Assembly (NCBI GenBank): GCA_039583875.1
Contig: CM077147.1
Coordinates: forward strand, 110,716,124 to 110,780,123
Length of the DNA: 64,000 nucleotides
Direction: 5' to 3'
Origin: Platanthera guangdongensis
Lineage: Eukaryota; Streptophyta; Magnoliopsida; Asparagales; Orchidaceae
In this document: one piece after another, positions 1 through 11,932 of the stretch
Position numbering within the stretch: position 1 is the first letter of the stretch
How the letters are laid out: each line of letters opens with the position of its first letter
Translations under genes and position numbers: made by a program
The notes under the pieces: model-generated
Seen by the model: only the letters and a program-made list of their open reading frames with translations
Databases searched by the model: none
Told to the model about the DNA's origin: nothing

Positions 1-2
1 CG

Positions 3-560
3 GGCGAAGCTCGGGTTTTTAAACCAAATGAGGTTGAGGAAGCAAACTCAACCATACGAATGATTCGCGAGAAGCTACTTATTGCTCAAGATCGACAAGC
101 TAAGTACTACAATGCCAAGCACCGGAACGTGGAATTTGCGGTTGGCGATTGGGTCTACTTGAAGATCAAGCCATTCAAAGGTGTCTCCAGGATTCGACGA
201 TTGAAAAAGTTGAGTCCAAGATATTTGGGTCCTTTTGAAGTGGTTGAGCGAGTTGGCGAAGCGGCTTATCAGCTAGCTCTGTCGGCAGACTTGGGTGGAT
301 TACATGATGTATTTCACATCTCGGTGCTTCGGAAGGCCATGAAAGATCCAGCTCAAGTGATCGCGGATGATCGTGTGCCGATGGAGTATGGGCTAACAAC
401 GAGAGTGAGACCCCTTCAGATCGAAGATCGAGCCGAGAAACAGTTGCGGAACAAGACGGTCGGCATGGTGAAAGTCCGATGGGACAACTACGGCCGTGAA
501 GAACTGACATGGGAGCGAGAGCAAACTATGCGAGAAGAGTTCCCCGAGCTGTTTTTGTAA
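3..560 (+). pseudogene. TK1 pol C-terminus: integrase tail and chromodomain (Tekay/Del-like chromovirus)
   Basis: Open from the window edge to the stop at 558-560; the ATG at 60 is internal, since codons are open in frame from 3. The protein carries the integrase C-terminal signature (AQDRQ...YYN, then FAVGDWVYLKIKPF, KLSPRYLGPFEV, LHDVFHISVLR) followed by a chromodomain-like end (VKVRWDNYGREELTWERE...EFPELF). In the family this tail helps target integration to chromatin. The 3' LTR follows 122 bases downstream, as expected for the last domain of gag-pol. The part seen has no internal stop, the best-preserved coding stretch in the window. Upstream pol lies outside the window. Confidence 0.93.
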
Positions 561-668
561 TCTGTGGAGAGTATTGTGTTGTAACATAAAAAGGTGAATG
601 TTATAACATTTTTCTTGCTGGTTACTTATTGCCTTCCAGTATAGGAATTTCGAGGACGAAATTTCTTG

Positions 669-682
669 TAGGAGGGGAGGAT
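669..682 (+). other. TK1 polypurine tract
   Basis: A purine-rich run (AGGAGGGGAGGA) directly before the TGTAACATCCC LTR start. It is the usual plus-strand primer of LTR retrotransposons and fixes the element's orientation and the LTR's left edge. Confidence 0.85.
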
Positions 683-714
683 TGTAACATCCCAATTTTC
701 TCAACATGCAATTT

Positions 715-1376
715 TTGGGTGACACGGCCTGGGACACGGGCGTGTCCCAGGGCGTGTCAAGCTGGAGTCGACGATTTGGCCGCGAGGTCGACGAAATTTG
801 GAGTCGACGGTCATCGAACAACAGACACGGCCTGAGACACGGGCGTGTATCAGGGCGTGTCGAGGCCGTGTCGACGATCGGCCTTGGTGTCGACGTTTTT
901 CGCTCGACGATGTGTCGAGAGAAGGCACGCGGCCAAGGACACGGGCGTGTCCAAGGCCGTGTCGTGTGCTCGACGATCGTCGAGTGTCGAGATGTGGTCT
1001 TCGAGTGTCGAGATGTGGTCGTAGAGTGTCAAGACGTTGCACACGGCCTGTGACACGGGCGTGTCACAGGGCGTGCCAATTCGGGTCGACGAACTCAGCC
1101 CGACGAATTTTGCGCTAGGGCGTATCGAAGTGCCGTGTATGGGCACACGGCCTGGGACACGGGCGTGTCACAGGCCGTGTGAAGTATCAGGTTCTTTTGG
1201 GATTATTTTCGCTGATGCACACGACCACAGAAACGGGCGTGTCTGGAGGCATGTTGGGTGACACGGCCCATGATACGGGCGTGTCCCATGGGCGTGTCAT
1301 TGGTTTGGATCAGTCGGTTGACCACCGCTTGAGGCACACGGCCTGGGACACAGGCGTGTCACAGGCCGTGTCAGGT
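715..1376 (+). repeat. Seven-unit hairpin array in TK1 LTR U3
   Basis: Each unit centres on GACACG-GG-CGTGTC and extends outward to about 36 bp: left arm ACACGGCC plus a variable five bases, right arm a matching five bases plus GGCCGTGT. Centres lie near 739, 842, 944, 1058, 1162, 1278 and 1353, so spacing is mostly 102-116 bp. Between the hairpins sit several TCGACGA motifs (for example near 767, 786 and 885). In three or four units the variable bases of the two arms change together. Translation of this sequence gives false Arg/Cys/Pro-rich ORFs on both strands. Confidence 0.9.
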
Positions 1377-1656
1377 CAAATTCAGCTTTTCTGGCATTTT
1401 TGTGGCCGTCCGTTCCTTCAGCCTGGATCTAAAGGCTGAGCTTCTTTCCTCTTTTACTAAAGGCCGAAAACTGAGAACATAGTCTCATTTTGCTTAAGCC
1501 TTCATCTTTTTACAAGTTAAAGAGAGAAAGGGAGAGGAAGAAGAAGGAAGAAGAAGAAGGGCTGTGCTGGTGGAGCTTGAGAGTATCAAGCTGCGATCCG
1601 AAGCCGGCGTTGCGGAGGAAAAGTGCTTGTGATCCATTCAAGCTAGCTTTGTGTTC

Positions 1657-1680
1657 ATGACACCGAAGCGGTCGTCAAGG
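1657..1680 (+). other. Conserved 24-nt gag first exon plus splice donor (TK1 LTR copy)
   Basis: ATG followed by seven codons (M-T-P-K-R-S-S-R) ending AGG, then GTAACG at 1681. The same 24-nt reading frame and AGG|GTAACG donor occur at 43574, 54299 and 63618. In the 5' LTR of TK3 this exon joins gag in frame; here it sits in a 3' LTR and is a passive copy. Confidence 0.6.
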
Positions 1681-2754
1681 GTAACGACTTTCCTTCCTAG
1701 CCATGTGAAGGCTTCCTTTTGGCATATATTTGTGATTCCCCCACCAAGAGGTGGCTGATTTTGGGAGTCTTTTGGGTGATTCATGAAATCTCCTTTGTTG
1801 GCATATAGATCCAAAAATGGAGTACGGAATAGGCATGCTGTGTGAAGCCCATCTGGACAGGTTGGTCTGGATTGGTGATGTTGCATACGAACCGGAGAAG
1901 ATTCCGTGATAAACGTGTAGTTTAAGGAGTCAACGAGTTATGCCTGCGAAAAGGAGTAGCAGGAAGTACTGGAGTGGTAGCCCAGGAAAATATCCGTGGT
2001 ATGTTTTTGGGTCCGACCTGTGAATGAGGCATAGGAAATACTGATGTGACCAAGAAAGACCCTTTTGTGATGCTTGATGTCGTAGGGTGTCCACCTGTGA
2101 CGCGAGTAACAGGAAGTACTAGCGTGGTAGCCAGGAAAGACCCCTGACATTTGTGATTTTGCGGTGTCCACCTGTAAAGCGAGTAACAGGAAGTACTGGG
2201 ATGCCCAGGAAAGACCCGATGTTGTGATAAGGAAATGAGCATAGAGAAATAACCAGGCTGTGTGCCAAGAACAGGATTGGTGAGACCGACCCGCGCCTTT
2301 GATTAAGCCATGAGTACGCTGTACTCGGAGAAGGCAAGGCGATTTGAGCAACGGGGGGTGGAGGATCCGACCTGCGCTATGTCCGTCCGACGTGAGACCA
2401 AAAGGTGCGGTATGTTGGAGCGCATAGCAAGAGTCTTAGGCCTGCTCGCCATGACACAATGGGGGGCTACGGGCCATCCCGGTGTAGTAAGACTAACTCC
2501 GGCTGCACGCCATGGAGTAAATGCTCAAGAGATTTACCGTTGGGTTGTGACCCTAATACGGTGGTGGGCAAGAGCTTTGCCAGAATACCAAGAATGTGCC
2601 CTGAGTGCACGGACCGTTGGGCCGGGTGGCGAACGGTTGTGATGGCATGTGTGCGTAAAAGCACATTATATGATATATATTGCCATACTTGTGATATGTT
2701 ATGCCTGTAGGGAAGAATACCGCTGCCCCGAGAAAAGGTGTAGGGTTGTTATAA

Positions 2755-2820
2755 TTTGGTCAGCTAAATGCTGACCGTTGCTTCTGTTTGCCACCGTTGG
2801 GTGGATTGTCCTTGTACAGG
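2755..2820 (+). promoter_or_regulatory. Conserved twin-hairpin block with 3' splice-site signature
   Basis: GGTCAGC-taaat-GCTGACC (2758-2776) is followed by CCACC-gttg-GGTGG (2791-2804) and CTTGTACAG|GTGCTG. Equivalent blocks lie at 44388-44447 and about 55848-55907. CTGAC fits a plant branch point and the AG fits a splice acceptor. Role inferred. Confidence 0.45.
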
Positions 2821-3234
2821 TGCTGGAGAGCCAAGCAGGACGCATAAAGGCTGATGTTCCTGCTGCTGTTGCTGCTACTACTGCTAGCCCTCGAAGGCTA
2901 GTTGGAAATGATGTTCTGTTTTCTTTAATTGTGGCCGGCCTGCGCGCCAATGTTAAAGCCACTTTGTGAAAGCCATGTAAGGCCATAAGACCATCTTTTG
3001 TGCTCTTGTAAGACATTCCTATAGATATATATCCAACGTGGGTTGTGTTTTATGTTGGACATTCACTGGTGGAGTTCTAGTTGTAGTATAGGCTTCCGCT
3101 AGAATGCTTTGTGATAGGTGCGATGCGCTACTCTGATATCATCCCGTACCTTCACCGCCTGTTTTGTGATATATACTGTGAGGCCCCGACCGGACCTTCT
3201 AGTATATACCATATGAACAGATGGGGTTGTGACA

Positions 3235-6200
3235 GAGAATCAGGCTAGTTCGCCGGAGCAAGCTTCGGCCATGGAGCACCACCACCGCACAAGCCGCCAA
3301 GCCCGGCTAGACGTCTGTTTCACCTCACCTCACCCCGTGCTAGCTTTTTAGCTCAATTAGGAGAGACATCGGGCTCAATTGAGCCCGATACCATGAGAGC
3401 CAGAGGGAATTTTCCCAAGCATTTCTTCCAGCTCGGGATCGCCGGAGGAGCCGACTCCGGCAGCCTCACCACCGGGAAACGCTAGTCACCACCTCAACGG
3501 AGCTGGTGGCGATAATCGCCGACGGTGGCGCCGGACCAGGTGGCCGAAAAAAGGCCAGCAAACTTGCCCAGGATGGTTCAATCTCAACCGTTGGTTGTTG
3601 GGAACGATGAACGGATACCGTCCATTTAATTCCAGATTGATTAATTAAATTGATTAATATGAACAGTGTAAATTCTGTCACTCATTTACAGTGACTTTGC
3701 ATTTTAAATATAGGTTCCTTAGATGCAATTTCAGAACTGGTCACCAACATAATAATTGTAGATCTATGTATTAACTTGTTTTGACACCCTAAACATGTAA
3801 TTTGGAGCAGTGGGCTCCCTGTAGGGCCATTCTACCAAGGCTGGTCCTAGGCCAGGGCAAATTTTAAAACAAATGCCCAAGCCAAACCATAAGTCACCAT
3901 GACTTGAAATTTTGGCCAGGCTTGTTTAGGGGTAAAACTAGTGTCTGACCAAAAATGAGAATTTTTGGTCAGAACTTTTTCATAGTATTTGATGAAATAC
4001 TAAAAATTAAATTAAGTGTATTTTTGGAGACATATGACTCCAAAAGCCCCCAAATTTGGGTGGGATGGTCATTAGGTCAAGATGAATCCATGATAAAAAT
4101 TTCAGGTCATTTTGACCTCTGCATGATTGGGAAATCACACATGCATGAGATTGACATATTCAAATTTGGGGTGCCAATAATAAAAATTGAAAAAAATATA
4201 TGAATTTAGCCCAATTGGGTCATTGTAAGTCCATGAAACTCTAGACAGAGGCTCATATGAATGTAATATACCTCCCATGAGAAATTTGGGATTTTGGGGA
4301 TCAAAAATCCCATTATTTGGAATTATTGGAAAATGTGCCTAGTTAGGAAATAAATTTGGAAAATAGGGAAATAAATTCATTAAATTATGAATTTTTGACA
4401 CAAGCTCTAGTAGGGCAAATTTCACCTCTGGAAAAATTTATGGCTCTGTTTCATAAATTTTCCTTTGATTTTAAGTAGATTTTACCATTTTGACCGTTGT
4501 GGAAATAAATTAAAAATAAGGGAAATTTGTGTTTTAAAATTATGAAAAATTTTACAGTGGTTTATTATTGTGTTTTGATTTCTAATAAATTATTTGAAAA
4601 TTTTTGGATGCCCCTATATGTTAAAAACCCTAATAATGACACTTTTGTAATATTGTTTAAATAAATATAAGATATGTCAGATCATTATTTAAGATTTGAA
4701 AATTCTGCACTTAGCCTTATGATGTCATCATGAACACCCATAAATTTATCAGAATTTTTGGTTGAGAAGGTGAGGTACTTTATTTGGAAAGTGGTTGAAT
4801 TGGAATTATAATATTAAATGGGAAATAAATAGAAATTTGCATGGAAATAATATGAAACATGAAAGACAATAATATTTAACCTTATGAAACACGTAGCAAA
4901 CTCCTTAGGTAGGTTGAACCATTATATGTAGTACTTCATGTTCAAAGTGACCTCGGTCGCACAATTAAAAGAATTAATTTAGGCCCTGAATCCCTTGAAA
5001 AAATAATGAAACCTGGTTCGATCATTATCACACGTCATAACAACCATGATAAATAATTAGGGGCATTTGACCCAAGAGTTTGGATGACACGTTATACGGG
5101 TCAACATTAGGTCATGGGAGTGCTTAACAAAATATAGCACATGTCTCTGGGACCCACAGGGGATTCGATAGAAGGTTGAGTTGGTAACTATATTGAGAAG
5201 ACAAAGCCTGATTGGTGTCTAGTAGGTCACTCCATAGTATCAAGCGATAGAGTGCAAGACCCAAGGATAGTAGCTAGAACGGAGACCAGATGAAGACCGC
5301 CGATTCCCCAATAATAACTTAATTCATTAGTTTTGCTTATAGATAAATTTGGGACCATTTAGGAGCACCATTAGGCCTTCATCCTATCCTATTAAATATA
5401 GTAGTCAAAGAAAGAGAGATAGCCTTGATCTGAAAGCAAAATTTAACATCAAACCAGCATTGAATTCACTCCCAATTCCACTCTGGATACTCAGAAATGA
5501 GAATTGAAACACGGCCAAATGTCGTAATAATTTGAAGTTTATAGAGGTGGGTTACTCGAGGAGAGGATCTGAAAGTGCCCATGCATCATGGAGTAGTCAG
5601 ATAGACTTTCCATTGCCCACCACCCATCGATTATGTGGGAGAATAAGGTGAGCGTGCCCAAATATGTAACATCTCATTTCCAATTAGACCCCTCTACTTA
5701 GGTTGGGTTGGGACATGTGGTGGGGGCATGAGTTTAGGCTAGGTTTGAACCATGGGGTTAGGGTGTAGTCATATGGGACCTACTATATGGCCCAAGTTAA
5801 CTCAAGTCAAACTAACCCAAATTGGGGTCTTAGCCACACATTGGTCCACCCCTACACCCCTAACCCTTGTAACAACCTAAGTGAACCATAAGCCACATCT
5901 TTGGGTCACCTATTGACCCATGTTGACCCAAGTCAACCCTAAACCCTAATTTGGTCAAACCTACACTTAAAGGTCCAATTAGCACAAGTAGGGCATCACC
6001 TTGACCCAACCCAAGTTGGGTGGTGCCATAGGGTCCATGACCCTCAAGTGAGGTCAGCCCACTCACCATGTTGACCAAGTCATCCTAAAAGTCAACAAAG
6101 TGGCCTAAAAGAGAAAAGAAGGAACCAAGCCCACCCCTCATGAGCTAAGCCCATGAGTTAAGGCCCATGACCAGCCCAAGAGGTTAATGTCAGCCTCTAA

Positions 6201-6538
6201 CCCCCAAAATCAGGAAAGCGAATGCATGCATGGGGGTAATTTAGACATTTTGGAGAAAAAGAGGAGAGAGAAGAGAGGGAGATAGGGGATGAAGGCCATG
6301 TGGCCCTCCTTCCCTCTGCCCAAGCTGTTGGCTGAGCTTCCAAGGATTATTCCAGCAAGGTGGAGGGGTTGGTGGACACCTAGTGGCCAGGAGGAGATTC
6401 CAAAGTCATGGCCGACCACCCCCTTAATTCAAACATCTCCCACAGCCACTCCCAGCCAAATATAGGCCCACCATCAGCTTCAGGAGGTGGAAACGAGTGG
6501 AGTTCGACTGCTGGAGCAAAGCTTTTGTTGGAGAAACG
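3235..6538. repeat. TR unit 1
   Basis: First full copy, cut at its left by the TK1 insertion. It holds an 82-codon ORF (3955-4203, MRIFGQNFFIVFDE...) also open in unit 3. I do not recognise the peptide. TGTAACATCTC at 5666 resembles a gypsy LTR start, but no matching LTR end was found. Confidence 0.85.
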
Positions 6539-9500
6539 GAGAATCAGGCTAGTTCGCTGGAGCAAGCTTCGGCCATGGAGCACCACAACCGCACAAGCAG
6601 CCAAGCCCGGCTAGAGGTCTGTTTTGCCTCACCTCACCCCGTGCTAGCTATCTAGCTCAATTAGGCGAGACATCGAGCTCAATTGAGCCCGATATCATGA
6701 GAGCCAGAGGGAATTTTCCCAAGCATTTCTTCCAGCTCGGGATCGCCGGAGGAGCCGCCTCCGGCAGCCTTACCGCTGGGAAATGCTAGTCACCACCTCA
6801 ACGGAGGTGGTGGCGATAATCGCCGGCGGTGGCGCCGGACCAGGTGGCCGAAAAAAGGCCAGCAAACTTGCCCAGGACGGTTCAATCTCAACTGTTGGTT
6901 GTTGGGAACGATGAACGGATACCGTCCATTTAATTCCAGATTGATTAATTAAATTGATTAATATGAACAGTGTAAATTCTGTCACACATTTACAGTGACT
7001 TTGCATGTTAAATATAGGTTCCTTAGATGCAATTTCATAACTGGTCACCAACATAATAATTGTAGATCTATGTATTAACTTGTTTTGACACCCTAAACAT
7101 ATAATTTGGAGCAGTGGACTCCCTGTAGGGCCATTCTACCAAGGCTGGTCCTAGGCCAGGGCAAATTTTAAAACAAATGCCCAAGCCAAACCATAAGTCA
7201 CCATGACTTGAAATTTTGGCCAGGCTTGTTTAGGGGTAAAACTAGTGTCTGACCCAAAATGAGAATTTTTGGTCAGAACTTTTCCATAATATTTGATGAA
7301 ATACTAAAAATTAAATTAAGTGTATTTTTGGAGATATATGACTCCAAAAGCCCCTAAATTTGGGTGGGATGGTCATTAGGTCAAGATGAATCCATGATAA
7401 AAATTTCAGGTCATTTTGACCTCTGCATGATTGGGAAATCACACATGCATGAGATTGACATATTCAAATTTGGGGTGGCAATAGTAAAAATTGAAAAATG
7501 TGAATTTAGCCCAATTGGGTCATTGTAAGTCCATGAAACTCTGGACAGAGGCTCATAGGAATGTAATATACCTCCCATGGGAAATTTGGGATTTTGGGGA
7601 TCAAAAATCCCATTATTTGGAATTATTGGAAAATGTGCCTAGTTAGGAAATAAATTTGGAAAATAGGGAAATGAATTCATTAAATTATGAATTTTTGACA
7701 AAAGCTCTAGTAGGGCAAATTTCACCTCTGGAAAAATTTATGGCACTGTTTAATAAATTTTCCTTGGATTTTAAGTAGATTTTACCATTTTGACACTTCT
7801 AAAAAATAATTAAAAATAAGGGAAATTTGTGTTTTAAAATTATGAAAAATTTTACAGTGGTTTATTATTGTGTTTTGATTTCTAATAAATTATTTGAAAA
7901 TTTTTCGATGCCCCTATATGTTAAAAACCCTAATAATGGCACTTTTGTAATATTATTTAAATAGATATAAGATAGGTCAGATCATTGTTTAAATTTTGAA
8001 AATTCTGCACTTAGCCTTATTATATCATCATGAACACCCACAAATTTCTCAGAATTTTTGGTTGAGAAGGTGAGGTACTTTATTTGGAAAGTGGTTGAAT
8101 TGGAATTATAATATTAAATGGGAAATAAATAGAAATTTGCATGGAAATATTATGAAACATGAAAGACAATAATATTTAACCTTATGGAACACCTAGCAAA
8201 CTCCTTAGGTAGGTCGAACCATTATATGTAGTACTTCATGTTCAAGGTGACCTCGGTCGCACAATTAAAAGAATTAATTTAGGCCCTTAATCCCTTGAAA
8301 AAATAATGAAACCTGGTTCGATCATTATCATACGTCACAACAACCATGATAAATAATTAGGGGCATTTGACCCAAGAGTTTGGATGGCACGTCATACGGG
8401 TCAACATTAGGTCATGAGAGTGCTTAACAAAATATAGCACATGTCTCTGGGACCCACATGGGATTCGATAGAAGGTTGAGTTGGTAACTATATTGGGAAG
8501 ACAAACCCTGATTGGTGTCTAGTAGGTCACTCCATAGTATCAAGCGATAGAGTGCAAGACCCAAGGATAGTAGCTAGAACGGAGACCGGATGAAGACCGC
8601 CGATTCCCCAATAATAACTTAATTCATTAGTTTTGCTCATAGATAAATTTGGGACCACTTAGGAGCACCATTAGGCCTTCATCCTAGCCTATCAAATATA
8701 GTAGTCAAAGAAAGAGAGATAGCCTTGATCTGAAAGCAAAATTTCACATCAAACCAATATTGAATTCACTCCCAATTCCACTCTGGATACTCAGAAATGA
8801 GAATTGAAACACGGCCAAATGTCGGAATAATTTGAAGTTTATAGAGGTGGGTTACTCGAGGAGAGGATCTGAAAGTGCCCATGCATCATGGAGGAGTCAG
8901 ATAGACTTTCCATTGCCTACCACCCATCGATTATGTGGGAGAACAAGGTGAGCATGCCTGAATATATAACATCTCATTTCCATTTAGACCCCTCTACTTA
9001 GGTTGGGTTGGGACATGTGGTGGGGGCATAGGTTTAGGCTAGGTTTGCACCATGGGGTTAGGGTGTAGTCATATGAGACCTACTATATGGCCCAAGTTAA
9101 CTCAAGTCAAACTAGCCCAAATTGGGGTCTTAGCCACACATTGGTCCCACCACTGCACCCCTAACCCTAGTAACAACCTAAGTGAACCATAAGCCACATC
9201 GTTTGGTCACCTATTGACCCATGTTGACCCAAGTCAACCCTAAACCCTAATTTGGTCAAACCCACACTTAAAGGTCCAATTAGAACAAGTAGGGCATCAC
9301 CTTGACCCAACCCAAGTTGGGTGGTGCCATAGGGTCCATGACCCTCAAGTGAGGTCAGCCCACTCACCATGTTGACCAAGTCAACCTAAAAGTCAACAAA
9401 GTGGCCTAAAAGAGAAAAGAAGGAACCAAGCCCACCCCTCATGGGCTAAGCCCATGAGTCAAGGCCCATGACCAGCCCAAGAGGTTAATGTCAGCCTCTA

Positions 9501-9839
9501 ACCCCCAAAATCAGGAAAGAGAATGCATGCATGGGGGTAATTTAGTCATTTTGGAGAAAAAGAGGAGAGAAAAGAGAGGGAGAGAGGGGATGAAGGCCAT
9601 GTGGCCCTCCTTCCCTCTGCCCAAGCTGTTGGCTGAGCTTCCAAGGATTATTCCAGCAAGGTGGAGGGGTTGGTGGACACTTGGTGTCCAGGAGGAGATT
9701 CCAAAGTCATGGCCGACTACCCCCTTAATTCAAACTTCTCCCACAGCCACTCCCAGCCAAATATAAGCCCACCATCAGCTTCAGGAGGTGGAAACGAGTG
9801 GAGTTCGACTGCTGGAGCAAAGCTTTTGTTGGAGAAATG
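6539..9839. repeat. TR unit 2
   Basis: Second full copy. The 82-codon ORF of units 1 and 3 is closed here by a CAA-to-TAA change at the codon after AGC CCC (near 7352), a C-to-T event. That argues against a selected protein. Confidence 0.85.
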
Positions 9840-11932
9840 GAGAATCGGGCTAGTTCGCCGGAGCAAGCTTCGGCCATGGAGTACCACCATCGCACAAGCC
9901 GCCAAGCCCGGCTAGAGGTCTGTTTCGCCTCACCTCACCCCGTGCTAGCTTTCTAGCTCAATTAGGCGAGACATCGAGCTCAATTGAGCCCGATACCATG
10001 AGAGCCAGAGGGAATTTTCCCAAGCATTTCTTCCAGCTCAGGATCGCCAGAGGAGCTGCCTCCGGCAGCCTCACCGCCGGGAAACGCTAGTCACCACCTC
10101 AACGGAGGTGGTGGCGATAATCGCCGGAGGTGGCGCCGGACCAGGTGGCCGAAAAAAGGCCAGCAAACTTGCCCAGGACGGTTCAATCTCAACCGTTGGT
10201 TGTTGGGAACGATGAACGGATACCGTCCATTTAATTCCAGATTGATTAATTAAATTGATTAATATGAAGTGTAAATTCTGTCACACATTTACAGTGACTT
10301 TGCATGTTAAATATAGGTTCCTTAGATGCAATTTCAGAACTGGTCACCAACATAATAATTGTAGATCTATGTATTAACTTGTTTTGACACCCTAAACATG
10401 TAATTTGGAGCAGTGGGATCCCTGTAGGGTCATTCTACCAAGGCTGGTCCTAGGCCAGGGCAAATTTTTAAAAAAATGCCCAAGCCAAACCATAAGTCAC
10501 CATGACTTGAAATTTTGGCCAGCCTTGTTTAGGGGTAAAATTAGTGTTTGACCAAAAATGAGAATTTTTGGTCAGAACTTTTTCATAGTATTTGATGAAA
10601 TACTAAAAATTAAATTAAGTGTATTTTTGAAGACATATGACTCCAAAAGCCCCCAAATTTGGGTGGGATGGTCATTAGGTCAAGATGAATCCATGATAAA
10701 AATTTCAGGTCATTTTGACCTCTGCATGATGGGGAAATCACACATGCATGAGATTGGCATATTCAAATTTGGGGTGCCAATAGTAAAAATTGAAAAATGT
10801 GAATTTAGCCCAATTGGGTCATTGTAAGTCTATGAAACTCTGGACAAATGCTCATAGGAATGTAATATACCTCCCATGGGAAAGTTGGGATTTTGGGGAT
10901 CAAAAATCCCATTATTTGGAATTATTGAAAAATATGCCTAGTTAGGAAATAAATTTGGAAAATAGGGAAATGAATTCATTAAATTATGAATTTTTGACAC
11001 AAGCTCTAGTAGGGCAAATTTCACCTCTGGAAAAATTTATGGCACTGTTTAATAATTTTTCCTTGGATTTTAAGTAGATTTTACCATTTTGACACTTATG
11101 AAAATTAATTAAAAATAAGGGAAATTTGTGTTTTAAAATTTGGAAAAATTTTACAGTGGTTTATTATTGTGTTTTGATTTCTAATAAATTATTTGAAAAT
11201 TTTTGGATGACCCTATATGTTAAAAACCCTAATAATGGCACTTTTGTAATATTGTTTAAATAGATATAAGATAAGTCAGATCATTGTTTAAGATTTGAAA
11301 ATTTTGCACTTAACCTTATTATGTCATCATGAACACCCACAAATTTCTCAGAATTTTTGGTTGAGAAGGTGAGGTACTTTATTTGGAAAGTGGTTGAATT
11401 GGAATTATAATATTAAATGAGAAATAAATAGAAATTTGCATGGAAATATTATGAAACCTGAAAGGCAGTAATATTTAACCTTATGGAACACCTAGCAAAC
11501 TCCTTAGGTAGGTTGAACAATTATATGTAGTACTTCATGTTAAAGGTGACCTCGGTCGCACAATTAAAAGAATTAATTTAGGCCCTTAATCCTTTGAAAA
11601 AATAATGAAACATGGTTCGATCATTATCATACGTTATAACAACCATGATAAATAATTAGGGGCATTTGACCCAAGAGTTTGGATGACACGTCATACGGGT
11701 CAACATTAGGTCATGAGAGTGCTTAACAAAATATAGCACATGTCTCTGGGACCCACAGGGGATTCGATAGAAGGTTGAGTTGGTAACTATATTGGGAAGA
11801 CAAACCCTGATTGGTGTCTAGTAGGTCACTCCATAGTATCAAGCGATAGAGTGCAAGACCCAAGGATAGTAGCTAGAACGGAGACCGGATGAAGACCGTC
11901 GATTCCCCAATAATAACTTAATTCATTAGTTT
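9840..11932. repeat. TR unit 3 (truncated)
   Basis: Matches the first ~2.1 kb of units 1 and 2 through ATTCATTAGTTTTG, then switches abruptly to TK2 LTR sequence. The ORF at 10558-10827 is the counterpart of that at 3955. Confidence 0.85.

Larger units (their letters stand above)
683..3234 (+). mobile_element. TK1 3' LTR (about 2.55 kb)
   Basis: Begins TGTAACATCCC after the polypurine tract and ends GTTGTGACA just before the tandem-repeat array. Order inside: hairpin array (715-1376), purine-rich GAGAAAGGGAGAGGAAGAAG leader (about 1520-1560), a conserved 24-nt exon with splice donor (1657-1680), and a conserved twin-hairpin block with a splice acceptor (2755-2820). From the 24-nt exon onward it matches TK3 (43574-44855), TK4 (54299-56314) and the TK5 3' LTR, but the left part (U3) matches TK3 only. 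Short ORFs inside it are not credible genes. Its right neighbour (GAGAA...) is probably the target site; the left copy lies outside the window. Confidence 0.88.
3235..11932. repeat. TR: tandem array of a ~3.3-kb unit (2.6 copies)
   Basis: The string starting GAGAATC..GGCTAGTTCG recurs at 3235, 6539 and 9840, so the periods are 3304 and 3301 bp. Copies look closely similar throughout, with point changes and few indels. The third copy stops near 11932, where TK2 begins. The unit has a GC-rich head (about 350 bp), a long AT-rich middle and a tail rich in GGCCCA/TTGACC words. No transposase, reverse transcriptase or long ORF is visible. It could be a large-unit satellite, a tandem segmental duplication or part of an unrecognised element. 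Confidence 0.9.

Noticed and set aside
700..1440. Several overlapping ORFs on both strands coding Arg/Cys/Pro/Val-rich peptides (DTGVSQ, RPCPRPCH types)
   Set aside because: They are read-outs of the hairpin array in U3; inverted repeats with few stop codons give open frames on both strands. The same happens at 42750-43350 and 60680-61250.
3955..4203. 82-codon ORF conserved in the tandem repeat, candidate small gene
   Set aside because: Open in two of three units but closed by CAA-to-TAA in unit 2; no recognisable domain and no promoter signal. Similarity follows from the repeat itself.
5666..5690. TGTAACATCTC inside the tandem repeat as a possible LTR start
   Set aside because: No matching LTR end, primer site or target duplication was found, and unit 2 has TATAACATCTC.
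5937..5949. CCCTAAACCCTAA, telomere-like word, also at 9238-9250
   Set aside because: Only two telomeric units, and repeated merely because it lies in the tandem unit. Not evidence of a telomere or a fusion site.
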